Assembly (NCBI RefSeq): GCF_004323185.1
Contig: NZ_NAPS01000001.1
Coordinates: 2,988,645 to 3,042,570 of the forward strand
Source: Westiellopsis prolifica IICB1
GTDB lineage: Bacteria > Cyanobacteriota > Cyanobacteriia > Cyanobacteriales > Nostocaceae
DNA length: 53,926 bases
Direction of reading: 5' to 3'
A program made the translations under genes and the position numbers. Positions within the stretch are counted from its first letter, which is position 1; every line of letters begins with the position of its first letter. This document shows positions 43,720-52,256 of the stretch, piece after piece. Below the pieces are notes generated by a model, which worked only from the letters and a program-made list of their open reading frames with translations, did not search any database and had not been told where the DNA came from.

Positions 43720-43932
43720 AGGGGATCGGGGATCGGGAATCGGGAATCGGGGACAAGAGAAATATGGGAAGGGAGCAGCGAGAGAAAGGAGAATAACAAA
43801 TAACAAATGACAAATAACAAATAACAAATGACAAATAACAAATAACAAATGACAAATGACCAATAACAAATGACCAATGACAAATGACCAATGACAAATG
43901 ACCAATGACAAATGACCAATGACAAATGACAC
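43720..43932. repeat. GGGGATC and ACAAATGACCAATG heptamer arrays
   Basis: GGGATCGGG-type units at 43720-43755, then about 19 heptamers of ACAAATA/ACAAATG/CCAATGA type at 43797-43930. The array runs to the stop of the minus-strand hybrid kinase. Confidence 0.95.
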
Positions 43933-46284
43933 TTACCCAAAGTATTGCATCAGTATTGATTCAATTTGAACAATATCAATTGGCTTGAACAGACATGCAT
44001 TTGCACCTGCTTGGAGGGCGCGATCGCGTAATTTATCTGGTGTACTTTTAGTAGAATGACAATCTACGTTTGGGTTATCGTTGTTTGTGGCGATCGCATT
44101 TGATGTGAGAGTAATCACTATTAAATCTTGCAAATTAGGGTTTTGTCGTACTGTACTCAACAAATCCCAGGCGCTGATGTCTCTTGCTAATTCTAAATCC
44201 AACAAAACTAAATCAGGCTTTTGGTTTTGCACTCGCTGCCAAAAATCACTGCTATTGCTGATGTACTCTATATGATAACCAATTGCTTGCAGATAATCTC
44301 GCAGCAACATAGCAGTTTGTTCTTCATTTTGCACCAACAAAATATTTTTTGTGACATAGGTAGCAGGATAACGAGGAGTTGCATTATCCTCCTTGTACTG
44401 AAGTTGGTATAAGTTTTCATCAGATGGCGAATAATTAACGGCATTTTCTACTTTTTTGGTAGCATATTTATGTGTTTTTACTGTTTTACTTTGTTCAAAA
44501 AATTGCTTGTTTTTAATACTGAATATCTGCTCAGAAAGCTGTTTTTCTTCTTGTAAAGGGGCTTGATCTGGTATAAACAATGTAAATTGACTGCCTTTTC
44601 CTAGCACAGATTCTACTGTGACGTCACCACCATGTAAACGTGCTAGCTTGCGTGTTAAGGCCAAACCCAAACCTGTGCCTTCATACTGACGATTGAGGCG
44701 ACTATCAAGTTGTTTGAAGGGTTCAAATAAAAATTTAAACTGACTCGAATCAATTCCAATACCTGTGTCAGATACGATAAATCTTAGACCTTGGGGTACT
44801 TTTTTTACTTCTAAGCACACCTTACCGGCTGCGGTGAATTTAATCGCATTGGTCAACAGATTGAGTAACATTTGCTTGACTCGCCGCTCATCACCAATAC
44901 AAAATTCTGCTTGTTGATCAATTTTGGTAATCAATTGTAAATATTTTTCTTCGGCGCGATCGCGGACTGTAGATATTACATAGTCACACAAATCTTCTAT
45001 TAGCAATTGAGATAAAAATAGTTCTTCTTTACCTGCTTCTACTTTTGACAAATCGAGAATATCGTTGATTAGTGCCAGTAGATGTTCGCCACTACTATAA
45101 ATACAATTGACATACTCTTTTTGCTTATCGTTGAGAGACCCCACCATTTCTTGTTGTAGCAACTGAGACAACCCCATAATTGCATTTAGAGGCGTTCGTA
45201 ATTCATGACTCATAGTTGCTAAAAATTCACTTTTGGCACGGCTTCCAGCTTCTGCTGCTTCTTTACTTTCACAGAGTTCTAATTCCGTATGCTTGCGTTC
45301 GCTAATATCCTCGGTCATAGCGAGAAAGTACTCAGGTTCACCATTTTGACTCGAAATCAAAGAAATACTTAGCAATGTCCAAACAAATTGACCATTCTCA
45401 TGTACAAAGCGTCTTTCCATCTCTAAGCGATCGCAATTTCCCGAAGTCAGTTCTTGATAGAGTTCTAAATCTCCCTCAGACTTGAAAATATAATCTGTAA
45501 AATGCTTACCAAATAAATCTTCTCGACTGTAGCCCAGTATCTGACACAATGACGGATTTATATCCACAATCCGCCCTTTCATATCTACTAGTGCAATTCC
45601 AACGGAGGATCGCTCAAAAATTGCCCGAAACCCTGCTTCACTCTGCTGTAGTGCTTCCTGTGCAGCTTTACGTTCGCTAGCTTCGATCGCCAAAGTGACA
45701 AAATCAGCGATGGAACCTGCAAAGTTTTCTTCTTCTAATGTCCACTGACGAATCCAGCCAATGTGTTCGTGACATACCACTCCCACCAAACGACCCCCTA
45801 GCCAAATCGGTGCATGTAACACAGATACAATACCAAATGCAGACAAATATGGCTCTGATAATTCTTGGGTTCTACGATCATTGCAAGCGTCATGTGCTGC
45901 TATGCTGCGTTGTTCTTCCAAAGCCTGAAAGTATGCAGGAAAATTTGCTTTTAAAAGCGACATTCCACTACTATGAACCTTGGTAATTGTATGATATAAA
46001 TCGACACATTCAATTTTTGAATGGTCAATATTATATAACCAAATACTGACTCGCTCTACTTCTATTGTTTGGGCAGCTGCTTCTGTGATTTCCCTTAATG
46101 CTGCCTTGAAATTTCCTTGTTGTAAACTCTTGCTTTTAGCTAGTTGAACTAATGTTTTACTTTGTTTTCGCAGACAATGTTCTGTTTTGTGAAGTACTTC
46201 TTCGGCCTGTCTATGTTCTGTAATCTCTCCGATTGAAACTAACCGCATTTTTTGTCCCTGATTAGGAATGAGATTGTCTTGCAT
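43933..46284 (-). CDS. Hybrid histidine kinase (GAF-PAS-HisKA-HATPase-REC)
   Basis: 783 residues, soluble. GAF domain (about 45-205) with VERVSIWLYNIDHSKIECVDLY and APIWLGGRLVGVVCHEH, PAS/PAC (about 215-335), HisKA with FLATMSHELRTPLNAIMGLS (His360), HATPase_c with NLLTNAIKFTAAG, SDTGIGI and GTGLGLALTRKLA, then a C-terminal receiver (about 640-783) with DLVLLDLEL and LFKPID. The acidic pocket of the receiver is partly changed (LLVQNEEQ). The GAF domain is paralogous to GAF1 of the kinase at 35988-38837, and that kinase has no receiver. Domain order suggests a phosphorelay whose partner is elsewhere. Confidence 0.92.
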   Translation of the reverse strand: MQDNLIPNQGQKMRLVSIGEITEHRQAEEVLHKTEHCLRKQSKTLVQLAKSKSLQQGNFKAALREITEAAAQTIEVERVSIWLYNIDHSKIECVDLYHTITKVHSSGMSLLKANFPAYFQALEEQRSIAAHDACNDRRTQELSEPYLSAFGIVSVLHAPIWLGGRLVGVVCHEHIGWIRQWTLEEENFAGSIADFVTLAIEASERKAAQEALQQSEAGFRAIFERSSVGIALVDMKGRIVDINPSLCQILGYSREDLFGKHFTDYIFKSEGDLELYQELTSGNCDRLEMERRFVHENGQFVWTLLSISLISSQNGEPEYFLAMTEDISERKHTELELCESKEAAEAGSRAKSEFLATMSHELRTPLNAIMGLSQLLQQEMVGSLNDKQKEYVNCIYSSGEHLLALINDILDLSKVEAGKEELFLSQLLIEDLCDYVISTVRDRAEEKYLQLITKIDQQAEFCIGDERRVKQMLLNLLTNAIKFTAAGKVCLEVKKVPQGLRFIVSDTGIGIDSSQFKFLFEPFKQLDSRLNRQYEGTGLGLALTRKLARLHGGDVTVESVLGKGSQFTLFIPDQAPLQEEKQLSEQIFSIKNKQFFEQSKTVKTHKYATKKVENAVNYSPSDENLYQLQYKEDNATPRYPATYVTKNILLVQNEEQTAMLLRDYLQAIGYHIEYISNSSDFWQRVQNQKPDLVLLDLELARDISAWDLLSTVRQNPNLQDLIVITLTSNAIATNNDNPNVDCHSTKSTPDKLRDRALQAGANACLFKPIDIVQIESILMQYFG

Positions 46285-46604
46285 TTTGGCTGCTGATCTC
46301 CCTAATTTCCTGATCCCATCGCACGGAAACGATCAGTCGAAAACAGATAATCTACAGTTATAGCATTTATGAAATGCAGTCAAATTTCCGTCAAGAAGTC
46401 GCATATGTGGCGACTGAGGACAGCAAATCCCGTTATATGATTCCTATTCTTGGAGAAGATCCAGCATAGGGTACTAGTCAAAATGTTTTCCCGGATATTT
46501 CTCGGCTTGTATTTGAGGGTATGAGAGATGGTAAATGCTAGAAACATAGCAGTGCTACGTCTCTACACTCTGTGAATCGTAAATTCATATTTTGATTCAG
46601 CAAC
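46285..46604. other. 320-bp spacer with a decayed frame and a solo repeat end
   Basis: A frame at 46374-46540 reads VAYVATEDSKSRYMIPILGE, then an in-frame TAG, then NVFPDISRLVFEGMRDGK. It looks like the remains of a protein, but I cannot name it. A GCAGTGC-centred palindrome (about 46534-46575) and a solo end of the 159-bp MITE (46582-46601) follow. Confidence 0.4.
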
Positions 46605-47180
46605 ATGGAGAAATTTATGGATAAAACTATTTATCAGATTGAGCAAGCAACTGTGCAAACCCAAAGGCTGATTTTACGACCATTTCGCCTTGCAGATGCA
46701 AATGATGTCCAACTTTTGGCTGGTGCGTGGGAAATTGCTGCAATGACTCTTAATGTTCCCCATCCTTATGAAGATGGTATGGCTCAAGAGTGGATTCAAA
46801 CTCATCCAGCAGCATTCAGTGAAGGGAAAGATGCGAACTTTGCGATCGCCTTACGTGATACAAATGCATTGTGTGGTGCGATCAGTTTGGGAATTAACCA
46901 AAAACATAACCATGCTGAGTTGGGTTACTGGATTGGTAAACCTTTCTGGGGAAATGGTTATTGTACGGAAGCAGCTAAAGAAGTGTTGCGATATGGCTTT
47001 GAAACATTAGGATTGCACCGCATTTGCGCCTATCATTTTGCCCATAATCCCACATCAGGGCGAGTCATGCAAAAAATTGGCATGACCTTTGAAGGATGTC
47101 GGCGTCAGCATACTCTCAAATGGGGTGAATATATAGATGTTATGGAGTATGGAATCCTCAAAAGTGAGTTTATAGCCTGA
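46605..47180 (+). CDS. GNAT N-acetyltransferase, RimJ/RimL type
   Basis: 191 residues from ATG 46605, with a second ATG at 46617 that may be the true start. The GNAT fold is shown by TQRLILRPFRLADANDVQLL (N-terminal strand and helix), ALCGAISLGI, ELGYWIGKPFWGNGYCTEAA (acetyl-CoA loop, with GNGY in place of the classical RGxGxG) and FAHNPTSGRVMQKIGMTFEG. Such enzymes acetylate ribosomal protein N-termini or small amines; the substrate is unknown. The start abuts a solo MITE end. Confidence 0.9.
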   Translation: MEKFMDKTIYQIEQATVQTQRLILRPFRLADANDVQLLAGAWEIAAMTLNVPHPYEDGMAQEWIQTHPAAFSEGKDANFAIALRDTNALCGAISLGINQKHNHAELGYWIGKPFWGNGYCTEAAKEVLRYGFETLGLHRICAYHFAHNPTSGRVMQKIGMTFEGCRRQHTLKWGEYIDVMEYGILKSEFIA

Positions 47181-47308
47181 AGAAGGTTTTAGACCTTAAT
47201 TTTGTGTAATTAATTTTGTTTAACGACTTTATTTGTGTCGGCTTACCAATCCATAAAACACAAATTTTACGCAATACTGGTACAAGAACTTTTACACAAA
47301 ATAAACAA

Positions 47309-48790
47309 ATGGAAATTATACCTAGTAGTACCTCGCTTACAGACTGGACTGGAGATGGTCTAGCAGTAGGATTGTTTGAAGATGCAACAGATTTAACTGG
47401 TGAACTGGCGACTTTAGATGAGAAATTTGCTGGGTATATAAAAGAACTAATTGCTGAAGAAGAATTTAAGGGGAAAGTCGGTAGCATTGCTGTCACAAGA
47501 TTAGCTAGTGGTAGCCCTGTTCGTAAAGTGATCTTGGTAGGTTTAGGAAAACCAGATGCAGTTAAATTGGATACTCTGCGCCGTGCTGCTGCTGCGATCG
47601 CTCGCCAAGCCAAAAAGCAAAAAATTAAAACTCTAGGGATAAGTTTACCTGTTTGGAATAACGATCCTGACCAAACAGCTCAAGCCCTAGCTGAAGGTGT
47701 GCAGTTGGCACTATATCAAGATAATCGCTTTAAATCAGAACCAGAGGATAAAACGCCACAATTAGAGACAGTAGAATTACTGAGATTAAATGGACAAGAA
47801 GCTGCGATCGCTCGTGCTAATAAAATTAGTTCTGGAGTAATTTTAGCTAGGCAACTGGTAGCGGCTCCTGCTAACGAAGTCACACCAATCACAATGGCAG
47901 AAACCGCAACAGCGATCGCTTCTGAAACCGGAATGCACATAGAAATTTTGGAACAGGAAGACTGTGAAAAGTTGGGTATGGGTGCATTTTTAGGAGTAGC
48001 AAAAGCTTCTGATTTACCACCAAAATTTATTCACCTGACTTACAAGCCAGATGGTACACCTACACGCAAATTAGCAATTATCGGTAAAGGCTTAACCTTT
48101 GATTCTGGCGGACTCAATATCAAAGGTGCAGGTAGCGGTATCGAAACCATGAAAATTGATATGGGCGGTGCAGCAGCAACTTTTGGTGCAGCTAAAGCAA
48201 TTGGTCAACTCAAGCCAGATGTAGAGGTTCACTTTATCTCCGCCGTTACTGAGAACATGATTAGCGGCCGTGCCATGCACCCTGGTGATATTCTCAAAGC
48301 ATCTAACGGTAAAACAATTGAAGTTAATAACACTGATGCTGAAGGACGTTTAACTCTAGCCGATGCTTTAGTATTTGCTGAAAAACTCGGAGTCGATGCG
48401 ATCGTTGATTTAGCCACCCTCACTGGTGCTTGTGTAATTGCCCTTGGTGATGATATTGCTGGTTTGTTTACGCCTAATGATACTTTAGCGCAAGAGTTGG
48501 AAACAGCAGCCCAAGGTGCAGGGGAGAAAATTTGGCGACTTCCAATGGAAGAGAAGTATTTTGAAGGATTAAAATCTGGGATCGCGGACATGAAAAACAC
48601 AGGACCTCGTCCTGGTGGTTCCATTACTGCTGCTTTATTTTTAAAACAATTCGTCAAAGATACTGTAGCTTGGGCGCATCTGGATGTAGCTGGTCCTGTT
48701 TGGACTGACAAAGAAAACGGTTATAACGGGCCTGGTGCAACTGGCTTTGGTGTTCGCACTCTTGTAAATTGGGTGTTGAGTAATTCGTAA
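47309..48790 (+). CDS. pepA: Leucyl aminopeptidase (M17)
   Basis: 493 residues from ATG 47309; an in-frame frame opening at 47216 gives a poorly matching extension and is excluded. The N-terminal regulatory domain is followed by the catalytic domain with [14 protein letters not shown] (Lys and Asp ligands), [14 protein letters not shown], and the M17 signature [14 protein letters not shown] (about 346-359). It is a hexameric, two-metal cytoplasmic peptidase. Full length with all metal ligands visible. It lies 128 nt after the GNAT gene on the same strand. Confidence 0.96.
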   Translation: MEIIPSSTSLTDWTGDGLAVGLFEDATDLTGELATLDEKFAGYIKELIAEEEFKGKVGSIAVTRLASGSPVRKVILVGLGKPDAVKLDTLRRAAAAIARQAKKQKIKTLGISLPVWNNDPDQTAQALAEGVQLALYQDNRFKSEPEDKTPQLETVELLRLNGQEAAIARANKISSGVILARQLVAAPANEVTPITMAETATAIASETGMHIEILEQEDCEKLGMGAFLGVAKASDLPPKFIHLTYKPDGTPTRKLAIIGKGLTFDSGGLNIKGAGSGIETMKIDMGGAAATFGAAKAIGQLKPDVEVHFISAVTENMISGRAMHPGDILKASNGKTIEVNNTDAEGRLTLADALVFAEKLGVDAIVDLATLTGACVIALGDDIAGLFTPNDTLAQELETAAQGAGEKIWRLPMEEKYFEGLKSGIADMKNTGPRPGGSITAALFLKQFVKDTVAWAHLDVAGPVWTDKENGYNGPGATGFGVRTLVNWVLSNS

Positions 48791-49211
48791 ATTCAACGAT
48801 CCTTTTTAGAAGTAAGCCAATTAATCTTTTATTTGCAGGGGGTAGGCTAACTAAGCTTTGTCGGAGCGGGTGTAAGCTTACAAAGGTAAGGATTTTGTAT
48901 TTAGTAACTTTTTGACTATTTCAGCCGATTTAAAAATCCTGAAACGACCAAACCACCTTAAAGACTCGAGAATTGTCTCAACTATTTTCGAGATTCTAAA
49001 AAACCTACCCTTGAAAGCATCCTTACACCCCTGTTAAACCTACTGACGTGGTAAGACTGAAATAGTGCATAAATCTCTTCTTCTTTCTCTGCGTTCTCTG
49101 CGCCTCTGCGGTTTATTAATGCAACATCTTAGCCTTGCCACGCCACTACTCTAATATTTTGGATAGTTTTGAGAATTGTACACAACTAAGATCAATTTGG
49201 AGATGGAGTAA
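48791..49211. other. 421-bp spacer with extended pairing potential
   Basis: No gene seen. Complementary segments: GGGTAGG (48840-48846) with CCTACCC (49004-49010); GGGTGTAAG (48868-48876) with CTTACACCC (49022-49030); GGATTTT (48890-48896) with AAAATCC (48933-48939); ACTATTTCAG (48915-48924) with CTGAAATAGT (49057-49066). A dispersed TCTGCG-rich repeat (49086-49112), shared with 5122-5150, follows. Confidence 0.55.
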
Positions 49212-49694
49212 GTGAAAGGAGGAAGTAAATATCAGCCACTTTTAGAATATCTCCAAGGAAGTGATTGCCCTGAAATCACCCTTTCTTTTACAGAAATTGA
49301 AAAATTAATTAATAACACCCTACCCAACTCAGCCAAAAAAGAGCGTCGATGGTGGGGAAATCGCAGTACAGGTTCACCCCAAGCATCAGCTTGGATGAAA
49401 GCAGGATACGTAGTTGAACCGAATATAGAAGCAGAAACCGTCACTTTTCGCAAGCCGACCAGTGATTACAAAGTCTTAACTACAACCGATACTATCCACT
49501 GGAACAGCGAAACCATCAAAGCACTACGCCTTCAAATGGGACTTTCCCAAAAAGAATTTGCCCAAGAGTTAGGTGTTCGCCAGCAAACGGTGAGTGAGTG
49601 GGAAACAAGTGTCTATGAACCAACTCGCGCCACGTCAAAACTTTTAACCATGGTCGCTGAAAAAGCTGGATTAAAACACAAAACTGAAGAGTAA
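49212..49694 (+). CDS. XRE-family transcriptional regulator with N-terminal accessory domain
   Basis: 160 residues from GTG 49212, with TTGGAG about 9 nt upstream. Residues 1-75 form a small domain (YQPLLEYL, LSFTEIEKLINNTLPNSAKK, RRWWGNRSTGSPQASAW, AGYVV) that I associate with DUF7662-like modules near restriction or mobile genes. The C-terminal HTH (about 100-155) is a classic XRE/HTH_3: IKALRLQMGLSQKEFAQELG and VRQQTVSEWETSVYEPT. Probably a DNA-binding repressor. No partner gene is adjacent, so it may be solitary. Confidence 0.85.
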   Translation: MKGGSKYQPLLEYLQGSDCPEITLSFTEIEKLINNTLPNSAKKERRWWGNRSTGSPQASAWMKAGYVVEPNIEAETVTFRKPTSDYKVLTTTDTIHWNSETIKALRLQMGLSQKEFAQELGVRQQTVSEWETSVYEPTRATSKLLTMVAEKAGLKHKTEE

Positions 49695-49733
49695 ACTACA
49701 AATCGTCAAGGATTTGCCGTGATCATTTAGGCA

Positions 49734-49764
49734 TGTAGAGACGTTGCAGTGCAACTTCTCTACA
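49734..49764. repeat. Dispersed palindrome TGTAGAGACGTTGCA
   Basis: TGTAGAGACGTTGCA pairs with TGCAACTTCTCTACA, imperfect in two positions. Same family as the other GAGACG palindromes. Confidence 0.75.
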
Positions 49765-49852
49765 AAAAATTTTAGATAGCATATTGACACTTAACACGCT
49801 ACCGTTTAGTATTTAAATAGACTTTTTGGAAAAGTTGTTTTTGCACAATTTC

Positions 49853-49879
49853 AGATTAAGGGGATTTTCCCCTTAATCT
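49853..49879 (+). terminator. Stem-loop terminator, possibly bidirectional
   Basis: AGATTAAGGGGA (49853-49864) and TCCCCTTAATCT (49868-49879) form a perfect 12-bp stem with a 3-nt loop, followed by TTTCTCAT on the plus strand. It lies between the convergent XRE and LOG-family genes. Confidence 0.65.
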
Positions 49880-49919
49880 TTTCTCATAATAACTGCTGCG
49901 AAGTCTCATCGGTAAAAAG

Positions 49920-50990
49920 TTACTTCAATTCTGGGTGCGCTCTATTTTCTAATGAAGGCGTACCCATGGTATTAATGACAGCAATCATTTGATAAAGACG
50001 TCCTAAATCTCTTTGATTGAAGTAAAGAACTAAGCGGGGAAGTTCTAGAGTTTCATCTTGTCCTTCTTGAGGTAAAGCTTGGCTTTTTTCAATTCGTCCT
50101 GTCACCAGAATGTCGCTAAAATGAGCATTTAATTGCTCGACCTCTGCATCAGATAAATCTGTTCTGAGGCGAATTACTAAGCGATCGCCTACATAGCGAC
50201 TAGAATGATAAACCTGGTAAAAGCGGGTAATAGCATTACAAGCTACCACCAAATCATCTGTGACTGTATATAAACTTGGATCTTCGGGACTTACTAAGCC
50301 ATTCTGCACCAATTGTTTATCAATATATTCGCTCCAAGATCGCCAGTAATCTCCACCAGGACGGTCAATTAAGACTACGGGTACTGGGCCAAATTTGCCT
50401 GTTTGACTCAGAGTCATACACTCAAAAGCTTCATCCTGAGTACCAAATCCACCAGGAAATAAAGCAACAGCATCACTTTCTTTTAAAAGAAATAATTTGC
50501 GAGTAAAGAAATATTTAAAATGAATCAGCTTTGGATCACCCTCAATAATTGGGTTTGCTTGCTGTTCAAAAGGTAGTTGAATATTTAGACCAAAAGAATT
50601 TTCTCGTCCAGCACCTTCGTGACCGGCTTGCATAATTCCGCCACCACCACCAGTCATAACCATGAATCCCAGTTGAGTAACATAGCGGGCGAAGTCAACA
50701 GCCATGTGATATTCTGGGCTTTCTGGTGATAGGCGAGCCGAACCAAATATGGTCACTTTTCGGACATGTCGGTAATTATGAAAGAGCTCGAAACCACGCT
50801 CCATGTCTATTAAAGCAGCTGACATAATTTTCCAATCGAGGCGATCTACTTCACTCTCAGCCAGACGCACTATGGTAGCTAGCGCCTGCTGGATGTATCG
50901 TCGATTCTTCAACGTTGGTAAGCGCTCAAATAATTTAGCAATATCGGTTTGGAGAGACTCTAATATGTCAAACGACGCAGATGAGGTCAT
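49920..50990 (-). CDS. LOG-family Rossmann-fold protein (TIGR00730-like)
   Basis: 356 residues from ATG 50990; a TTG at 51005 would add five. The central Rossmann domain (about 75-250) has VTIFGSARLSPESPEYHMAV, VMTGGGGGIMQAGHEGAG and the family signature PGGFGTQDEAFECMTL (about 179-194). Short LOG proteins are cytokinin-nucleotide phosphoribohydrolases. This longer form, with helical N-terminal and distinct C-terminal regions, is common in cyanobacteria, and its substrate is unknown. Lysine decarboxylase labels for this family are obsolete. Monocistronic by layout. Confidence 0.9.
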   Translation of the reverse strand: MTSSASFDILESLQTDIAKLFERLPTLKNRRYIQQALATIVRLAESEVDRLDWKIMSAALIDMERGFELFHNYRHVRKVTIFGSARLSPESPEYHMAVDFARYVTQLGFMVMTGGGGGIMQAGHEGAGRENSFGLNIQLPFEQQANPIIEGDPKLIHFKYFFTRKLFLLKESDAVALFPGGFGTQDEAFECMTLSQTGKFGPVPVVLIDRPGGDYWRSWSEYIDKQLVQNGLVSPEDPSLYTVTDDLVVACNAITRFYQVYHSSRYVGDRLVIRLRTDLSDAEVEQLNAHFSDILVTGRIEKSQALPQEGQDETLELPRLVLYFNQRDLGRLYQMIAVINTMGTPSLENRAHPELK

Positions 50991-51472
50991 GAGAACTGTA
51001 GCCAATGCGGCACTATATTTTACCTAAATTTGCTCTAATATGGCATTTCTCTGAAAACCCTTTTTTTGAAATAAAAAAGCACCTCCAGTTATCAAAACTA
51101 AGGCGCTACTACTTCCTTGCCAACCAAAAATTATTTAATCTAGTGCAGCGTACCAAAAATAGTTACAGAAGTAAAAACAATCTCAAAGATTGCCATAAAA
51201 GCTTTACAACTTAGTGTCTTTACCTTTTGTACTAGTTTTTCCCACTGCTGAAATGACAAACAAAGGGTGAAAAAAGAATCACAGATGACTTTTTTTGGGT
51301 AGGCTTTATTGCTATTGTGTGTTTAGTAGTCAAACACAGTGCAAACTACAATAGCCGGAAAAATATTAGACTTAGGAAACCAAGGTCAGTATTCCTTTAT
51401 TTTTACTGGCAAATATTTCAGGTGTTTTTGGAGTTGAAAAACACTCCAAAAATATTTGCAGCAACTGAAACT
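50991..51472. other. 482-bp spacer
   Basis: No gene supported. A two-part stem-loop CTATTGT/ACAATAG enclosing TGTGTTT/AAACACA (51312-51354) and a TTTTTGGAGT/ACTCCAAAAA hairpin (about 51424-51453) lie downstream of trxA and may contribute to its termination. Confidence 0.5.
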
Positions 51473-51796
51473 TTAAAGATATTTTTCCAAAGTATTAGCT
51501 AATGTAGTTTTTGGTACAGCACCTACTACCATATCAACTTTTTGTCCATCCTTAAAAATCATCAATGTGGGAATGCTACGGATACCATACTGACTAGCAA
51601 CATTAGGATTCTCATCGGTATTGACCTTAACTACCTTGATTTGGCCTTTGTATTGATCTGCTATTTCATCTACAACTGGGGCTACCATCCGGCAAGGACC
51701 GCACCAGGGTGCCCAAAAGTCGACCAAAACAGGAACTTCACTGTCTAATACTTCCTGCTTGAAAGTGGAGTCGGTAACTTGTGCGGCTGCTGACAT
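51473..51796 (-). CDS. trxA: Thioredoxin (m-type)
   Basis: 107 residues, canonical length. The active site WCGPCR (31-36) follows [10 protein letters not shown], and the cis-Pro loop [10 protein letters not shown] (about 72-81) is present. Matches cyanobacterial/chloroplast m-type thioredoxin, which receives electrons from ferredoxin- or NADPH-thioredoxin reductase and regulates carbon metabolism. It lies downstream of the Yfr1 RNA and guaB3 on the same strand, a gene order conserved in cyanobacteria. Confidence 0.98.
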   Translation of the reverse strand: MSAAAQVTDSTFKQEVLDSEVPVLVDFWAPWCGPCRMVAPVVDEIADQYKGQIKVVKVNTDENPNVASQYGIRSIPTLMIFKDGQKVDMVVGAVPKTTLANTLEKYL

Positions 51797-52044
51797 GGCT
51801 ACAAACCTTTGTCTCTATATTTTTGATCGTGCTGAAATTCTACCATAGCAAAAAGCACTGCTTGGAGTAATACAGACACATTTGTATATGAAATCTTTTG
51901 TAAAAGTTATTCTTTCAATAATTTCCTGAAGCGAAAAGGTTAATTAAAGGGTTTTATTTTCCTTTATCCATCACCTCAGACAAACAGGAACTCTCAGAAG
52001 TGATTAGAGCAAGATCCCACAGGCTTTTACCTTTTTTCATCTAC

Positions 52045-52115
52045 AAAAGGAACCGCCCGAACAGTAGTCCGGGCGGAGTGTGGTGTGAGGAGTGAACGGA
52101 AACATGCGTCTCCGC
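52045..52115 (-). ncRNA. yfr1: Yfr1 small regulatory RNA
   Basis: The minus strand carries the hallmark unpaired motif ACTCCTCACAC (complement at 52083-52093) between two hairpins. The 5' hairpin is CGGAGAC-GCAT-GTTTCCG (52097-52114, one G-U pair). The 3' hairpin is CCGCCCG...CGGGCGG (52053-52076) followed by TTCCTTTTG, an intrinsic terminator. A TACAAT -10 box lies 7 nt before the predicted 5' G at 52115. The location between guaB-type and trxA genes is where Yfr1 occurs across cyanobacteria. It represses porin and other mRNAs by pairing through the core motif. Confidence 0.95.
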
Positions 52116-52256
52116 TATTTATATTGTAGGCGACATATGTGATTTTTCCAGGAAATGTTTTGGAGTCTGGAAAAAATTTTTTATAGTCGTTGACTGTTGG
52201 TTGTTGGTGAGCAGAGGTGAAGCATTTGTACTCTCCCTACTAATAACTAACCTGTC

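Noticed and set aside
43797-43930. Long heptamer array as a CRISPR array or a coding region (several overlapping open frames on the minus strand)
   Set aside because: The period is 7 bp without spacers, and the frames open only because the repeat lacks stops. This is a typical cyanobacterial STRR.
46374-46540. Decayed gene between the hybrid kinase and the GNAT gene
   Set aside because: The frame has an in-frame TAG and no recognisable family, so it is noted only in the spacer description.
49920-50990. Lysine decarboxylase annotation for the LOG-family protein
   Set aside because: The PGGFGTQDE signature belongs to the LOG/TIGR00730 family, which is not a PLP-dependent decarboxylase.
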